A program made the position numbers and the translations under genes. Below, one piece after another: positions 39,013 through 49,500 of a DNA stretch of 64,000 nt. Location of the stretch: NCBI RefSeq assembly GCF_019399895.1, contig NC_091875.1:2108001-2172000 (forward strand). The letters are read 5' to 3'. Position 1 is the first letter of the stretch. Every line of letters starts with the position of its first letter. Origin of the DNA: Cardiocondyla obscurior. Taxonomy: Eukaryota; Arthropoda; Insecta; Hymenoptera; Formicidae. Under the pieces are notes generated by a model, which was given only the letters and a program-made list of their open reading frames with translations, did no database searches and was not told where the DNA came from.

Positions 39013-39786
39013 AGAAACGAAATGGAGACGGGGAGATGCAGGCGACGCAATCGCGCGTCCGCGAGGCTTTTTTTCCGTCAAGACCGCGATCTCGGGCCGC
39101 CGGGAAGCGGCGCTACGCCACCGAGCGTGCACAGATCGACGGATCGATCTGCGGCGGCGTCATGTCGACGGGCGAAGATGTGCCCGCGAGAAAACGAAGC
39201 TTCTCGACTACGTGTCGCTCACCTCGGCCCGCCGACCGTTCTTTTTTTTTTTTTTTTTTTTCCTCGCCTGTCCACTCGGTCGCTCCCCCTCTTGTTATTT
39301 ATTTCTCATTCGCTCACTCGTCCTTTTTTCTCTCCGGCCAAAGCGCATATGGCCGATGCGATTCGAAATGCGGAAACACGATGTGTCACGATACGGTTCC
39401 CGACGTTCCGGCGGTCGTCGCGGTAGAGAAACACGCGAGCGCCCGGCGGCTGGAACGGCACGTCGGAGCGCAGCAGGGCGTGCGGTCACCAAAGAGGAGG
39501 CGACGTCACGTATTTTTCCTTGCGGACGACGTTCGTCCTGGTCCTCGTTTCCCCGACCGTCGAGCGCGTTGGCTACCACGAGGGTGTGGTTCGCTCGCAG
39601 GACTCCGGTTTGCGAGAGCTTTCGTGGCAAGGAAGCACGCCACGCGTGCGATCTGCCTCGCGACCGAGCCGGGTTGAGGTTGGTAGAGTTGATCTACTCA
39701 CCGTCGTTGAACTTCTCGTCCAGGTACACCTCCGCCGTAGCCGCAGAGGCGATCAGCAGGACAACGAGCGCGCTAAGGAACCGCAT
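35997..39786 (-). CDS. CALR: Calreticulin (8 exons, 401 aa), HDEL-ended ER chaperone
   Basis: Calreticulin is the soluble lectin chaperone and calcium store of the ER lumen, working with calnexin and ERp57. Exons on the minus strand: 39786-39702, 38220-38116, 38031-37828, 37487-37336, 37059-36793, 36714-36478, 36351-36214, 36014-35997, giving 1206 bases in one frame. Residues 1-18 form a signal peptide (MRFLSALVVLLIASAATA). The lectin domain holds both family signatures: KHEQNIDCGGGYIKVF (97-112) and IMFGPDICG (129-137). The P-domain (about 200-300) carries three IxDPxxxKPEDWD-type and three GEWxxxxIDNPxY-type repeats. Residues 353-396 are the acidic calcium-binding tail, and the chain ends HDEL. 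Cys104, Cys136 and Cys162 match the human set; Cys114 and Cys311 are extra. The last coding exon is only 18 bases of CDS. An exact ER-stress element lies about 170 bases upstream of the ATG. Confidence 0.97.
38940..39009. repeat. (GA)35 microsatellite in calreticulin intron 1
   Basis: Seventy bases of uninterrupted GA dinucleotide (35 units), the longest pure dinucleotide tract in the window. It sits in the first intron of calreticulin. Read on the minus (sense) strand it is a CT tract. It also creates a large artificial open frame on both strands. Confidence 0.97.
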
Positions 39787-39885
39787 TTTCGGACGCCGAT
39801 GGAGACGACGTGAGCCCGAGGAAGCCGACGACGACGTAAAGGCACCTGCCGCCACGACAATTCAGCCGATAATGTCCGATCCGCG

Positions 39886-39892
39886 GACGTGG
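39886..39892 (+). promoter_or_regulatory. GACGTGG core (UPRE/XBP1-like)
   Basis: GACGTGG matches the core of the XBP1/ATF6 unfolded-protein-response element (TGACGTGG) except for the first base. It lies about 100 bases upstream of the calreticulin ATG. Confidence 0.4.
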
Positions 39893-39956
39893 TTGGCGAG
39901 TTTAGCGGCCGCCGAGGTAGACAGATGTAGGGTGCCGATTGGCGGAGGCACCCCGG

Positions 39957-39975
39957 CCAATCAACGCCGACCACG
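39957..39975 (+). promoter_or_regulatory. ER-stress response element, exact CCAAT-N9-CCACG
   Basis: CCAAT at 39957-39961 and CCACG at 39971-39975 are spaced by exactly nine bases, the consensus ERSE bound by NF-Y with ATF6 or XBP1. It is about 170 bases upstream of the calreticulin start codon, in a gene class known to be ER-stress induced. It lies in reverse orientation relative to calreticulin; the element is reported to work both ways. Confidence 0.7.
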
Positions 39976-40513
39976 CTTGACCAGCGGCGCGCCGCGCCGT
40001 GGCACTCGTCGACGCCGACGGCCGCGCTTCAAGCGCCGCGGCCGCGAACCCTCCACTTACGTACCACGTAGGTCACAACGCTCGTGTCTTTACCGACAGG
40101 CCGACCGTCGGCCTGACGCGGTGCTGAAAGCGCTCGACTTTTGTACGAAATTGTCGGCGACCGTCGATTGTCTGCGAGCCGCGCGTACGTTGATGTATCT
40201 AATTCCAAAATTACGCCTCGAAAGCACGATAAAAATATTGCCCGTAAATATTTCCGTAAGTAACATACGTTTTACATTTAATGGGGCCCGATGACTCAAT
40301 ATCAATCGTGAACATGATACGTATTAGGTTTCCTTGGCAACGAGGAAGTTAACTCATGGCGAGAACGAGCGTGACTTACCCTGGCTCGTTTCAGAGTCGA
40401 AGCACCCGTCCCTCGTCGTCTCGTAATTGAAATTTACAAGTGATACGATTCGAGCTGAGAACAAAGCTCGTCAACTAAATTCAACGACTGAATTGTATAA
40501 GAAAAAGAGGAGA

Positions 40514-43500
40514 ATGCTTTCCTCAAAAGCGAACGTGGCATTGGCACGGCTGAAAGAGATCGAAGAAAAGTATTTGAAGCGCAAAGAACAGAAATGGGAA
40601 AAGGTGAATATTAACATAAAGAAAAAAAAAAGAACAGCGTTTTTGGAAATCTACGGCGTGAAATAAACATTCTATCTATGCTAAAAAAATATATTATTGA
40701 ACTTAAATGATACTCTTAGATTTTAATCTAAATAATTATAAATTATTAATTACATAATTTAGCAGCATTTTTTTTTAATGTACAATTAATATTTTTATTT
40801 CTAAATGTTAGATTTAGATATTTTAAATCATTAAAATATTTTTAGGAGCTGCAAAATTATTTGCAATATTAACATAATGTTTTGTAATTCTAGGATGAGG
40901 ATAGTTCTATAAGCAGCATTTCGATAGTTTCTGTAGACAATTCTTTAAGAGAATTGAAGGAATCGCCAAGAAAAGTCATGAAACCTAAGCTCAACATAAA
41001 AATGCCAGATACTCGCTTTGAAGAACATAAAGAGGAAACAAGACTTTCGTCAAAGAGTGAAAAATCAACGTTAGATAAAGCAGACGCTTCTAAATCTTCA
41101 GCAGATGCCAGGGCTGATCTTGAAGTCGTAATGTCGTTAGATGATAAATTGCTAAGTTCCGTAGAAAAGCAAGAAAGTCTTAGTTCGGACATAGTGACAA
41201 TTCAGGAGCATACTTTGATCGAAAGTATGCAAGATGATTCAGTGGCTTCATCTAAATCACTCTCGCATTCGAAAACACCGCGGCGAAACTTTTCCACGGC
41301 CAGGGATAGATCTTCCGGGCATGAGAAAATAAGAGCAGCCACGAGATTCGAAGAAGGAAGAGAGACTGACAAATCATCAGAAATCGCAAGGGGGAAAGCG
41401 TCATTCAATAATTTATCGAAACGACCAAGATTATCTAGAAAATCGAATGGGAAAATTTCCAGGGCACATATTGACCCGAAAAAACATTCAGGGGAGAATA
41501 AAACGATCGAAAAAACATCGAAAGAAATGGACTTTAAATTTCGAGATGTTACGGATGAAACAGAATCTCGCGATAGCGTTATCGAAGAGTCAATTGATAC
41601 GATGGAGGATGGAAGTGAAATTATTTCAGAGCTATCCAACGCCGACCAAAACTCCATGGCCAAAATCGATGACTTTGTTCTTGAAGGTTCTCCACATTTA
41701 GCTGATGAAAACAGTTCGAGCAGCTCAAGAAGTTTAATGGAAAATGGATATACAAATGATACCTTCGAGAACATTTCAAGCTCGACCGTTCGATCACAGC
41801 ACGAGGAAACGGTTGATAGAACGGGATATAACGTAAAAAAAATCAATGTTGCAGAACACAGATCTTATCAAGACAGTACCGAGAAACATAGGTAATTAAC
41901 ATATGATAATTATTAAACAATTGCGCAACCATTTTGTTAAAAGATACATTTCCTTCATTAAAAGTTTAACGTTTATTGTTGGTTTTAATAACTTAAGTTT
42001 ATTTTTATAAAAATTCAGATATAAATAATTGAGTTTTTTAAAAATAAGATACGTGATCTCGTCGTATATGTCGTGATCGTTATCAATGATTCATTATTAC
42101 AAGCATGAATAGCGAGATGTCGATATTTTTAAAACGATTAAAATAATAACGATTTTGCGAAATATTTTCGGGGACAGATTAGTTAATCCGACACCGAAAC
42201 CAAGAGTAACCAAGGTCGATCAGGGATCATCGAACTACGTTAGCGACTTGGAAAGCATCGTGGCAAATTCAGATAAAATTACCGTGCGTTCGATAAAATT
42301 GCCACAATTTGCCGGTTCGACTTCGGAGAATCAGAGAAGACGTTATCAGCATCGAGAAGCGTCGTTTCAAGACAAGAATGTTTCAAGTGGTAAAATGATT
42401 GAATGTTATAAGTAATCAATAATAAGGTTGGAAGTGGAGCTACTTCAATTTAGTGTTAAAAGAAATTATTTTGAAATAGAATTTTCTGAAAAAATTTAAC
42501 GTTTAAATAAAATAAGTAATTTTGAGATTATCTAATTATATTGATATAAAATTTTTTCATTCTGAGACAACAAATTAAGTGAAAATTATTAAAGTTTTAT
42601 TATTTGTTTAATGATATATAATTATAAATATTTATCGAACATACATAAAACTTTTTAATCGACAATTTTTATCGTTGTGATGATCTTAAGGCAATAATAT
42701 ACTCGATCTGACGAATCTTTTAGTCGGAAGTTCCAGTAAAAACACTTCAAATTCTTCAGAGTCGTCGACCGGCATCGTGACGAAGACAGATGAGAAGAAA
42801 AACTCCCCGAGGATAACTACTGCCCTGCAAAAAAGTGGCCGGAAAGAGCGTGGTGAGGCATCGAGCAGAGCAAGGGAACGTGCGATGATAGATGTCACCG
42901 GATTGCCGGTGACGAATGACGAAGACTCGATCAAGTCTGCAAAATCAAATTCGTTGTTAGAGGGAAGCGCAAAAGGAAGAGAATATGTTTCCGGAGAGAG
43001 CCTGGATCAACGTGTTTCACAGGACGTCGAATGTGTGCTGAAAAAATCGCACGAAGTTGCAACCAAGAAATATGCCAACTCAACAACTGTGACGAAAGCA
43101 TCGAAAAGCTTTTACGACAACAAAATTGTGTCTGAAATCCAGAATGCACCGAAAACAAGAAAAATAACAGAGAGAGAAAGAAACGAAAACTACCTCTCTT
43201 CAGAAAGGAATAAAATGGTAAGTATGATATTTTCTAAATAAATAATGTCTGATTTCTTTAGATAAAAATTTTTTGAAATTATTTTTCTATTATTCTTTGC
43301 TTTATAAATTTTTATTTTGAGATTACATATAATTAAATGTTAAATCTAATTTAGAAATATAATAAAGGCTTAAATTTTTAACTGATATATTTTTGTAATT
43401 TTGAGAGGTTATTACATAATGTATATTTTGGCAAGAAAAAGTTACTACTTTGTAACCTTTAAATTCTAATAACATTTTCTAGTCTAATCATAATCATGAA

Positions 43501-45327
43501 TGCAACATGAAAAAAGAGAAGAAAAAGACGAGAATAATGAATTCGAAGACAGTCGGAACTCGTAATAGTACCGGAAATTGTAAGGAAGACAAAGTTTTGA
43601 AGTTAGACAAGAAACAAATGCGCGGACTTCGGAAACAGATTGCTGAACTGCGACTACAACAAGAACGGAAAGACCTCCAAAAATATCTACACGAATTGAA
43701 GGACTTAAGACCAGAATCAGGCTCTACACAAAGTTATTTTAAACCTTTGGAATTTCCTAACGTCGCAGAATTTATGCAGCCTGGTAATTTTAACAAAAAT
43801 ATCTTTCAAATTTTTTTTTTATTTATAATAAGTACGATTATTTATTGATAATTAAAATATCAACTATAATGTTTTTTTTTTATAATTATTTTAGTATATT
43901 TTTCAACGATAAATAATCGGCAATTATTGTACTGCTTGCTTAGGTGTTTATCTTTAAATAGAAATTCCATTTTATGCACCTTAAAATTCCGTTTTATGTC
44001 ATCTTAACGCGGTCGAAGTGGTAAGTCGTACCGCGGTGAATGCACCGACAATTGCGACTCTAGCATTGAATGGAAGGAATCTGCATTGTATTGAAACAAT
44101 GAGAACTATAGACCGATAATAGTGTAGGAACGTATGACGAATGTATTAAATTCATTTCACATTTAAATAGAGGCATTATGCACAAATGTACATTTACATT
44201 TATTCAAAATATATTTTTAAATATATTCTACACATATATATTTGGAAAATAACTAATGTTTATTTCAGATGACTTGGAATCGAAGCCGGACGATCAATTT
44301 CGAGAGAGAGTTTTGGCGATCAGACGTTGGTTGAAGGATCAGTACGTCCTGTATCGAGACTACTGTACTATGGCGCAAGCGATCAACGCTCACTACGTTC
44401 CCACAACGTTGGACGATGCCAAAAAGGTCTGTGCCTTTCTTTTCCTACGGTTTGACTATTTATCGTTTGTCACCTAAGAATATTACTGAGCAACTTCATC
44501 GATTACCTAATGCAATAAGGCGAGCCGTACAATAACAAACGCACTGTTCACACGAATGGAGAATAATTATTTCATACCAAGAAAATATATGCAATCAGAA
44601 ATCGTTACTAAAAGCCTTTGCAGTTTGTTAGATTGAAATTAAAATTGTGCTATTTTTGTATAGTAATTTTTTTATATATCAACTTGTAGGTACTGCAACA
44701 ACTGCATTAATGAGTTTTATTAAAAGCACTATTATGTTACACGGAATATAGGACTTTATTAAAAATCTCTCTTGAATGAGATAAACTTGGAACGTTATTA
44801 CGTCGCCTTACGTCGTCTACGTCATAAATCGATGTAACGTGTAAAGCAGCTCGTGTAATCAATGTAATAAAAGCATTGCAAGTTCCCTGACGTAATGACG
44901 TTTAAAATAGCGGGTGCGCAATGACGTACGGGGGAGACTGCGTCATAATATTCACTAAGAACTTTTTGCGTATCGATTATACGCAATGTAGTTAAAAGAG
45001 GAAGGGTTGGAGAAATTCTTTCGCAAACCTAGGAAGTGTCTAGGCTTGTGTGTACGTTGACTTGTAGACAAGTGGGCGAGAGAGCACATTACGAGAACGG
45101 AGACAATGGAGACGCAATGAGGAACCAAATAAGGAAACGAATGTTTAACAGCGCAACTGTATAACCGCAAAAGCAGAACTTATCGAGAAAACTATGTCCG
45201 TCGTTGTCGGAAAATCTTTTAATAAAATAAAGGAGAGATACGATAAATCTTTTAAACGATATAACAATTTATTTTTTATTTACAGGTAATACGTGAGCTG
45301 CAAAAGACGACGATTAAAACCAGATAG
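40514..45327 (+). CDS. Unrecognised Ser/Lys/Glu-rich coiled-coil protein (7 exons, about 764 aa)
   Basis: Exons: 40514-40603, 40894-41891, 42178-42389, 42724-43217, 43493-43793, 44269-44426, 45286-45327, giving 2295 bases in one frame. I do not recognise the family. Residues 1-30 are a basic helix (LARLKEIEEKYLKRKEQKW). About 31-620 is polar, Ser/Lys/Glu/Asp-rich and probably disordered, with many possible phosphosites. About 634-670 is a coiled coil (LRKQIAELRLQQERKDLQKY), followed by a compact, more hydrophobic C-terminal domain (about 680-764) containing FRERVLAIRRWLKDQY and AQAINAHYVP. This layout is common in centrosomal and cytoskeletal scaffolds, but that is only a guess. The start is uncertain: the open frame reaches back to a TAA at 40424, and ATG 40514 is the first Met with a good context. 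The donor after 44426 (AAG|GTCTGT) is weak; reading through it ends the protein at 44477. Confidence 0.72.
44427..45285 (+). other. Last intron of the coiled-coil gene
   Basis: This 859-base AT-rich interval runs between a weak GTCTGT donor and a good TTTACAG acceptor. Without splicing, the frame adds 16 codons and stops at 44477. I see no other gene in it. Confidence 0.5.
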
Positions 45328-45735
45328 CATCAATACTCCAAAGAATGAAAATGCGTGCACCCACTGCCCGCAACTGATTCAAGTCTGTTACGATCCACTG
45401 TCGGATTTGGATGCCTCGCAATAACAAGTAATTGAGATTTAGCTCTTTCTCATTAATTTCTATTAAAATGCAGATTTAAGGAACACATGTTAGTCATAAT
45501 AACGTAACTTTACTTAAGGATGGAACTTTTTTTTAATTAGGTTTTTTTGCGCGATAGAATTCATATCAGATAATGGTTTTCTTAATGAAATCAAAACCGA
45601 GGTTTCTCCTTTATGCAATTTCTAAGCTGGCTGTGCAATGTACGAGGTATTTCCGGTGTGTTGTGCGAATGTTGTTGTGAAACTTTGTGAAAATCATTCA
45701 CACATCACGCCGTTTTTATATGAATTGCCGAACAA

Positions 45736-45741
45736 AATAAA
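45736..45741 (+). terminator. Candidate poly(A) signal of the coiled-coil gene
   Basis: AATAAA about 410 bases past the stop codon at 45327. Confidence 0.4.
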
Positions 45742-46322
45742 ATTCGTCGTCGTGAAGGCATAAAAGGATATATTAAGAGATGACGCAGACAATTCGCTAA
45801 AGATACGAGTAGCAGCGTAACTTTTGTTAAGATTTTAAAAGCTCTGATTTCAACATTTATTTCGACGTTCTTAGGCTACTTAAAAAACAAGACATTTTTT
45901 TAAAAATCAATATTTACAAAAAAATTAAGTTTTTAAAATGCATATTTAAATACTCCCTCATACAAATACTATTTTAAAACGAGCATTTTATTGAAACATA
46001 AAACAAATAGTGCTTCAAACGATAGTATCTCCGCTAGCTTTTATTTCACATAATATTTCAAGTAACATTTCAAGTTTCCTAAGAAAAGTTGCCAAAAAGT
46101 TACAACAATCTCGAATCGGGATGCGATTGCATTTGAACAAAGCGCGCGGTTGCGTTTTAATGTACAGTGAGAACTTCGTTATTTTTAGGCGAACTTCATG
46201 CGTGTCGACCGTGCGGAGGGCAGCCCTGCGCAGAGGGGCGCACGCGCGGGGGCGGCGCAGTGGGGGGATTGCGCTTTCATTGACGCGGCGTTTCTCCCAA
46301 CGCGATTCCGTAGTCTCGTATC

Positions 46323-46523
46323 AGTCTCACGACCGTTGGGACCTTGTTCGTCACCGAGTGCCGTTCAACCTCGAGCAAGCACCGATCCTTCGACTGGCGG
46401 ACTCGACCAGTGCATCCCTCCCGAGTTTCGCGTGCGGCCAGGCACATTTGCGCGGTGCGATAACTTCTCGTCCGTTCTTGGCTGCGACGAGGCAAGCGGA
46501 CGCCCAGGGAGCGCCGGCTTCCG
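46323..46523 (+). other. Candidate first non-coding exon with Inr
   Basis: TCAGTC at 46321-46326 matches the arthropod initiator, in a CpG-rich block. A strong donor (TTCCG|GTAAGT) follows at 46523/46524. Together they would define a 201-base first exon of a plus-strand gene extending to the right. I found no partner exon inside the window. Confidence 0.3.
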
Positions 46524-49500
46524 GTAAGTCGATTTACGATAATTCGACGGCGGATGCAGTCGGAAAGGCGAGGGGTGAATCGATCGTCATTATTCTCCGC
46601 AAAAATTCAGCACCGGGTATCACGCCCGAGACGAGAATTTTCGTAAATTCAAATTACGCCGAGTGATGCGTCGCGGAACGACGGTGAGTTTTAGTCGATC
46701 TTCCACATGAAGTTAGTTGAGGAATAAGCCTATCTTTGTTGTCGCTATGAGACAAAACTTTTTTTTTTTTTTTAATTATTATTATTATTATTTCTTTTAA
46801 CGATAAGGGACGTTTATATTTGATAATTCCGTTGAAAATGATGTCTCTGAGCGAAGTAGCGTTGCCAAATATTTACGACAGACGAGGAGAGAAAAATTCG
46901 ACGAGGAAGTTAATTTATTCACCCCTTACCGGCCCTCTTCACCCGCCACGATATTATAACATATTCGAAATAACCAAGTTGAATCCTACGATTGTAACTT
47001 TCTTTGCACAAGCCTCGTAAGGCTTTTACCGAGATTACAATGTCGATTGGGGTACAATGAAATGAAAAGCGGCGCGAATATGTATGCTGATTTTATGGAA
47101 ATTCGCGCGACCGGTTGAATGTTAAAAAGCGAACTCCAATTAGTGAGATGCCGCTTGCCGGTATGAAATTTTCTATCGACCGAAGTCGGAGGATGTAATT
47201 GCGATCGAAGGGGTCGGGAAAAGGGACGGGAGTTTGTGTTATTATCGAGAGTTGCAAATGTGCAGGGTCAATAGCACGTGAGATGCGCTGTCGTGTTAGA
47301 GACCCGATCGAGGAAAGCGATTCCGACTTACTTTGAACTTTAACTTTCATAAACGACACGGTTGAACATTTTTTCCGTGCCTGAACACAGAGGGAAGAAA
47401 GTGGCCAGGATTACACGGTAAATCCGAGTCCAATAACGGTAATATTCCAATCAATTGCAATTTTTAAGAAATAAAATTTAATAATAAAAATATTTCAACT
47501 TAAATAATGTAAATGACAATAATTTTTACTTACACATTACAACTTTTATACAAATTATCAATATATCAAAATATTAAAAAATCTTTTTTTAAACTAATGC
47601 ATCAATTTTATAAAAAAAAAAAAAAAAAAAAATTTAAGACAGTAATAATGTAACGATGTTAAACTCATTATTGATGTAAATTCCAATTAAATGGATTTAA
47701 ATATTTAATACTCTGACGATTGCTCTTACGCGTAGGCTCAGGGTCGAGATTTTAACACATAATCTCCGATTTTCGTCGTGACGTACGTAGGCGTAGATTT
47801 TAAGCGAAAGCGTGTCCCGCGGTGGGCAAAATCGGAGCACTCTCGCTTAGAAGCGCGGCCGGATTGTCTCTTTTGAGGTCTCGGCGCGCAAGGGATATCT
47901 ATCCTCGGACAGGCGGTATCGAGGCTGCCGGTGTTCGCGGGGTACACGCGGCGTTATCGATGCACGCGATTTGTCAGCCCGAGGTCAGTCGTAGAGAGGT
48001 TTAAGATCACGCCGCGTGCAGCCGTGTTTTCTAATATCCGTTTCTACGGAGGCGACCCTAATGCGAGGGCTTTCTCCGCGAATCCCGAGGTACGCGAGTG
48101 TTCGTCCGCGAGATCGAAAACGCGAGATTGGATCTTACACGCGTACGAACAATTACGGAATTTCACCTGTCCTTTATTCGAACAATTAAATCGGCAAATG
48201 GAACGAAGAATGCAACGAAGTAATTTGATATTGAGATATAAAAAAGAAAAATTTGGATTATGATTAGCTAATTTATTTTAGCACAGTTTCCAGAGACGAT
48301 TGCCTCGCTTTCTTAGGATTTAGAATTAGGATTAGAATTCATAATTTTGTCGAGGACCTTTCTTTCCTTTGTAAATTGTTATTGCCGAGCGATCCTTAAT
48401 GATTCCACGCAGCGTGAAACTCGCGGCTGTCGCCGTTAGGTTCGCTCGTGTGTGACCCCTGACCTAAAAAATGCATGCTTGACCGATCTCCACGGACCCT
48501 CATTGTTGTGCGTTGATTTGCTGTGAGAGGGCCGAAAATGCTTGACCGAGTGGTTACCTTTCACCAAAAGATCAACGTTAATCAGCGCTAATCAAGTCTG
48601 ATTCGGTTCGCGTTTTAACATACATGTAATTACATGGCAGTAACGTTAACTTCAATCGTGAATAATGAAATCCATCCACGTTAGATAATCCAACGTTATC
48701 GTGAGTTAAAAACAAATATTTCACCAATCGAGCATTACTATACATATATCAGTCTTGCAATCTGTTAAAGATAAAGAAAATGATAACTAGAAATTTAGCG
48801 CCAACTAAATATAATAATTTACTTTGAAAGTTAATTATCAATATTAATTAAAACATTTTTAGATAATAACTGACAAATTATATAATATCACGGATAACGT
48901 TAAATTAATTACGGTTGTAATCAGCTGCAATAAAATTACTTGACATTCAACGCGTTTTACATAAAAAGGCCGCGGTCTAGAGACAATATTTTTATTACAT
49001 TTTCTTAAAGTTTTTCCGAGCACGTGGCGCTCAGAAAAACAAATTGCGACGCGCCGTTCATTTTTATAGGGTGTCCAGATTCATTGACCCCTGCGATAAC
49101 AGGTGCCCTTTCGCGAAAGGTCGCTTTGCCAGATCGGCGATAAAACCGCGTATTATTAGCCGCGATAATCCCCGCGATATCGTTAATTACCGCGGGATGC
49201 CTCGCCTTTGTTCATCGCGCTGATCGATCTTGTCCGGTAACTACTTGGCCTTCAATAAAACTCACCCCGAAGGGATTTCTATGCAGGGTCGCCGTGCGGA
49301 AGAAGCGAGAGAATATTTTCACTCGCGTCGCATCCTCGACCCTTCGTTACGCTCGATCGATCGGCGCAATGTTATTTATAAATGTGCTCGTGAATGAAAT
49401 TGAGAAAATACGCCGCTCGTTGACTACGATGCATGTGCCCACGCCTGTTTCACACTTGTTGTTACTTTATTCATTTTTCTTTTTTTTTTTTTTTTTTTTT

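Larger units (their letters stand above)
39787..40513. promoter_or_regulatory. Shared promoter region of calreticulin and the coiled-coil gene
   Basis: This 727-base, strongly CpG-rich interval separates the two divergent starts. It contains an exact ERSE at 39957-39975 and a GACGTGG core at 39886-39892. Towards the plus gene there is a possible acceptor (CGTTTCAG) at about 40393 that may end a 5' UTR intron. Long open frames here on both strands reflect the high GC content and are not convincing proteins. Confidence 0.6.

Noticed and set aside
38823..40294. Large plus-strand open frames of 284 and 360 codons over calreticulin intron 1 and the promoter
   Set aside because: They run antisense to the calreticulin signal-peptide exon, include the (GA)35 tract and poly(T), and are Arg/Ser-rich by composition. 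They are shadows.
46010..46666. 218-codon plus-strand open frame
   Set aside because: It is Arg/Ser-rich, overlaps another frame of equal quality, and shows no recognisable domain. A 5' UTR or promoter explanation fits better.
49076..49100. TAGGGTGTCC-like sequence resembling a mariner terminal repeat
   Set aside because: No matching inverted end or transposase remnant was found nearby. A ten-base match is too short.
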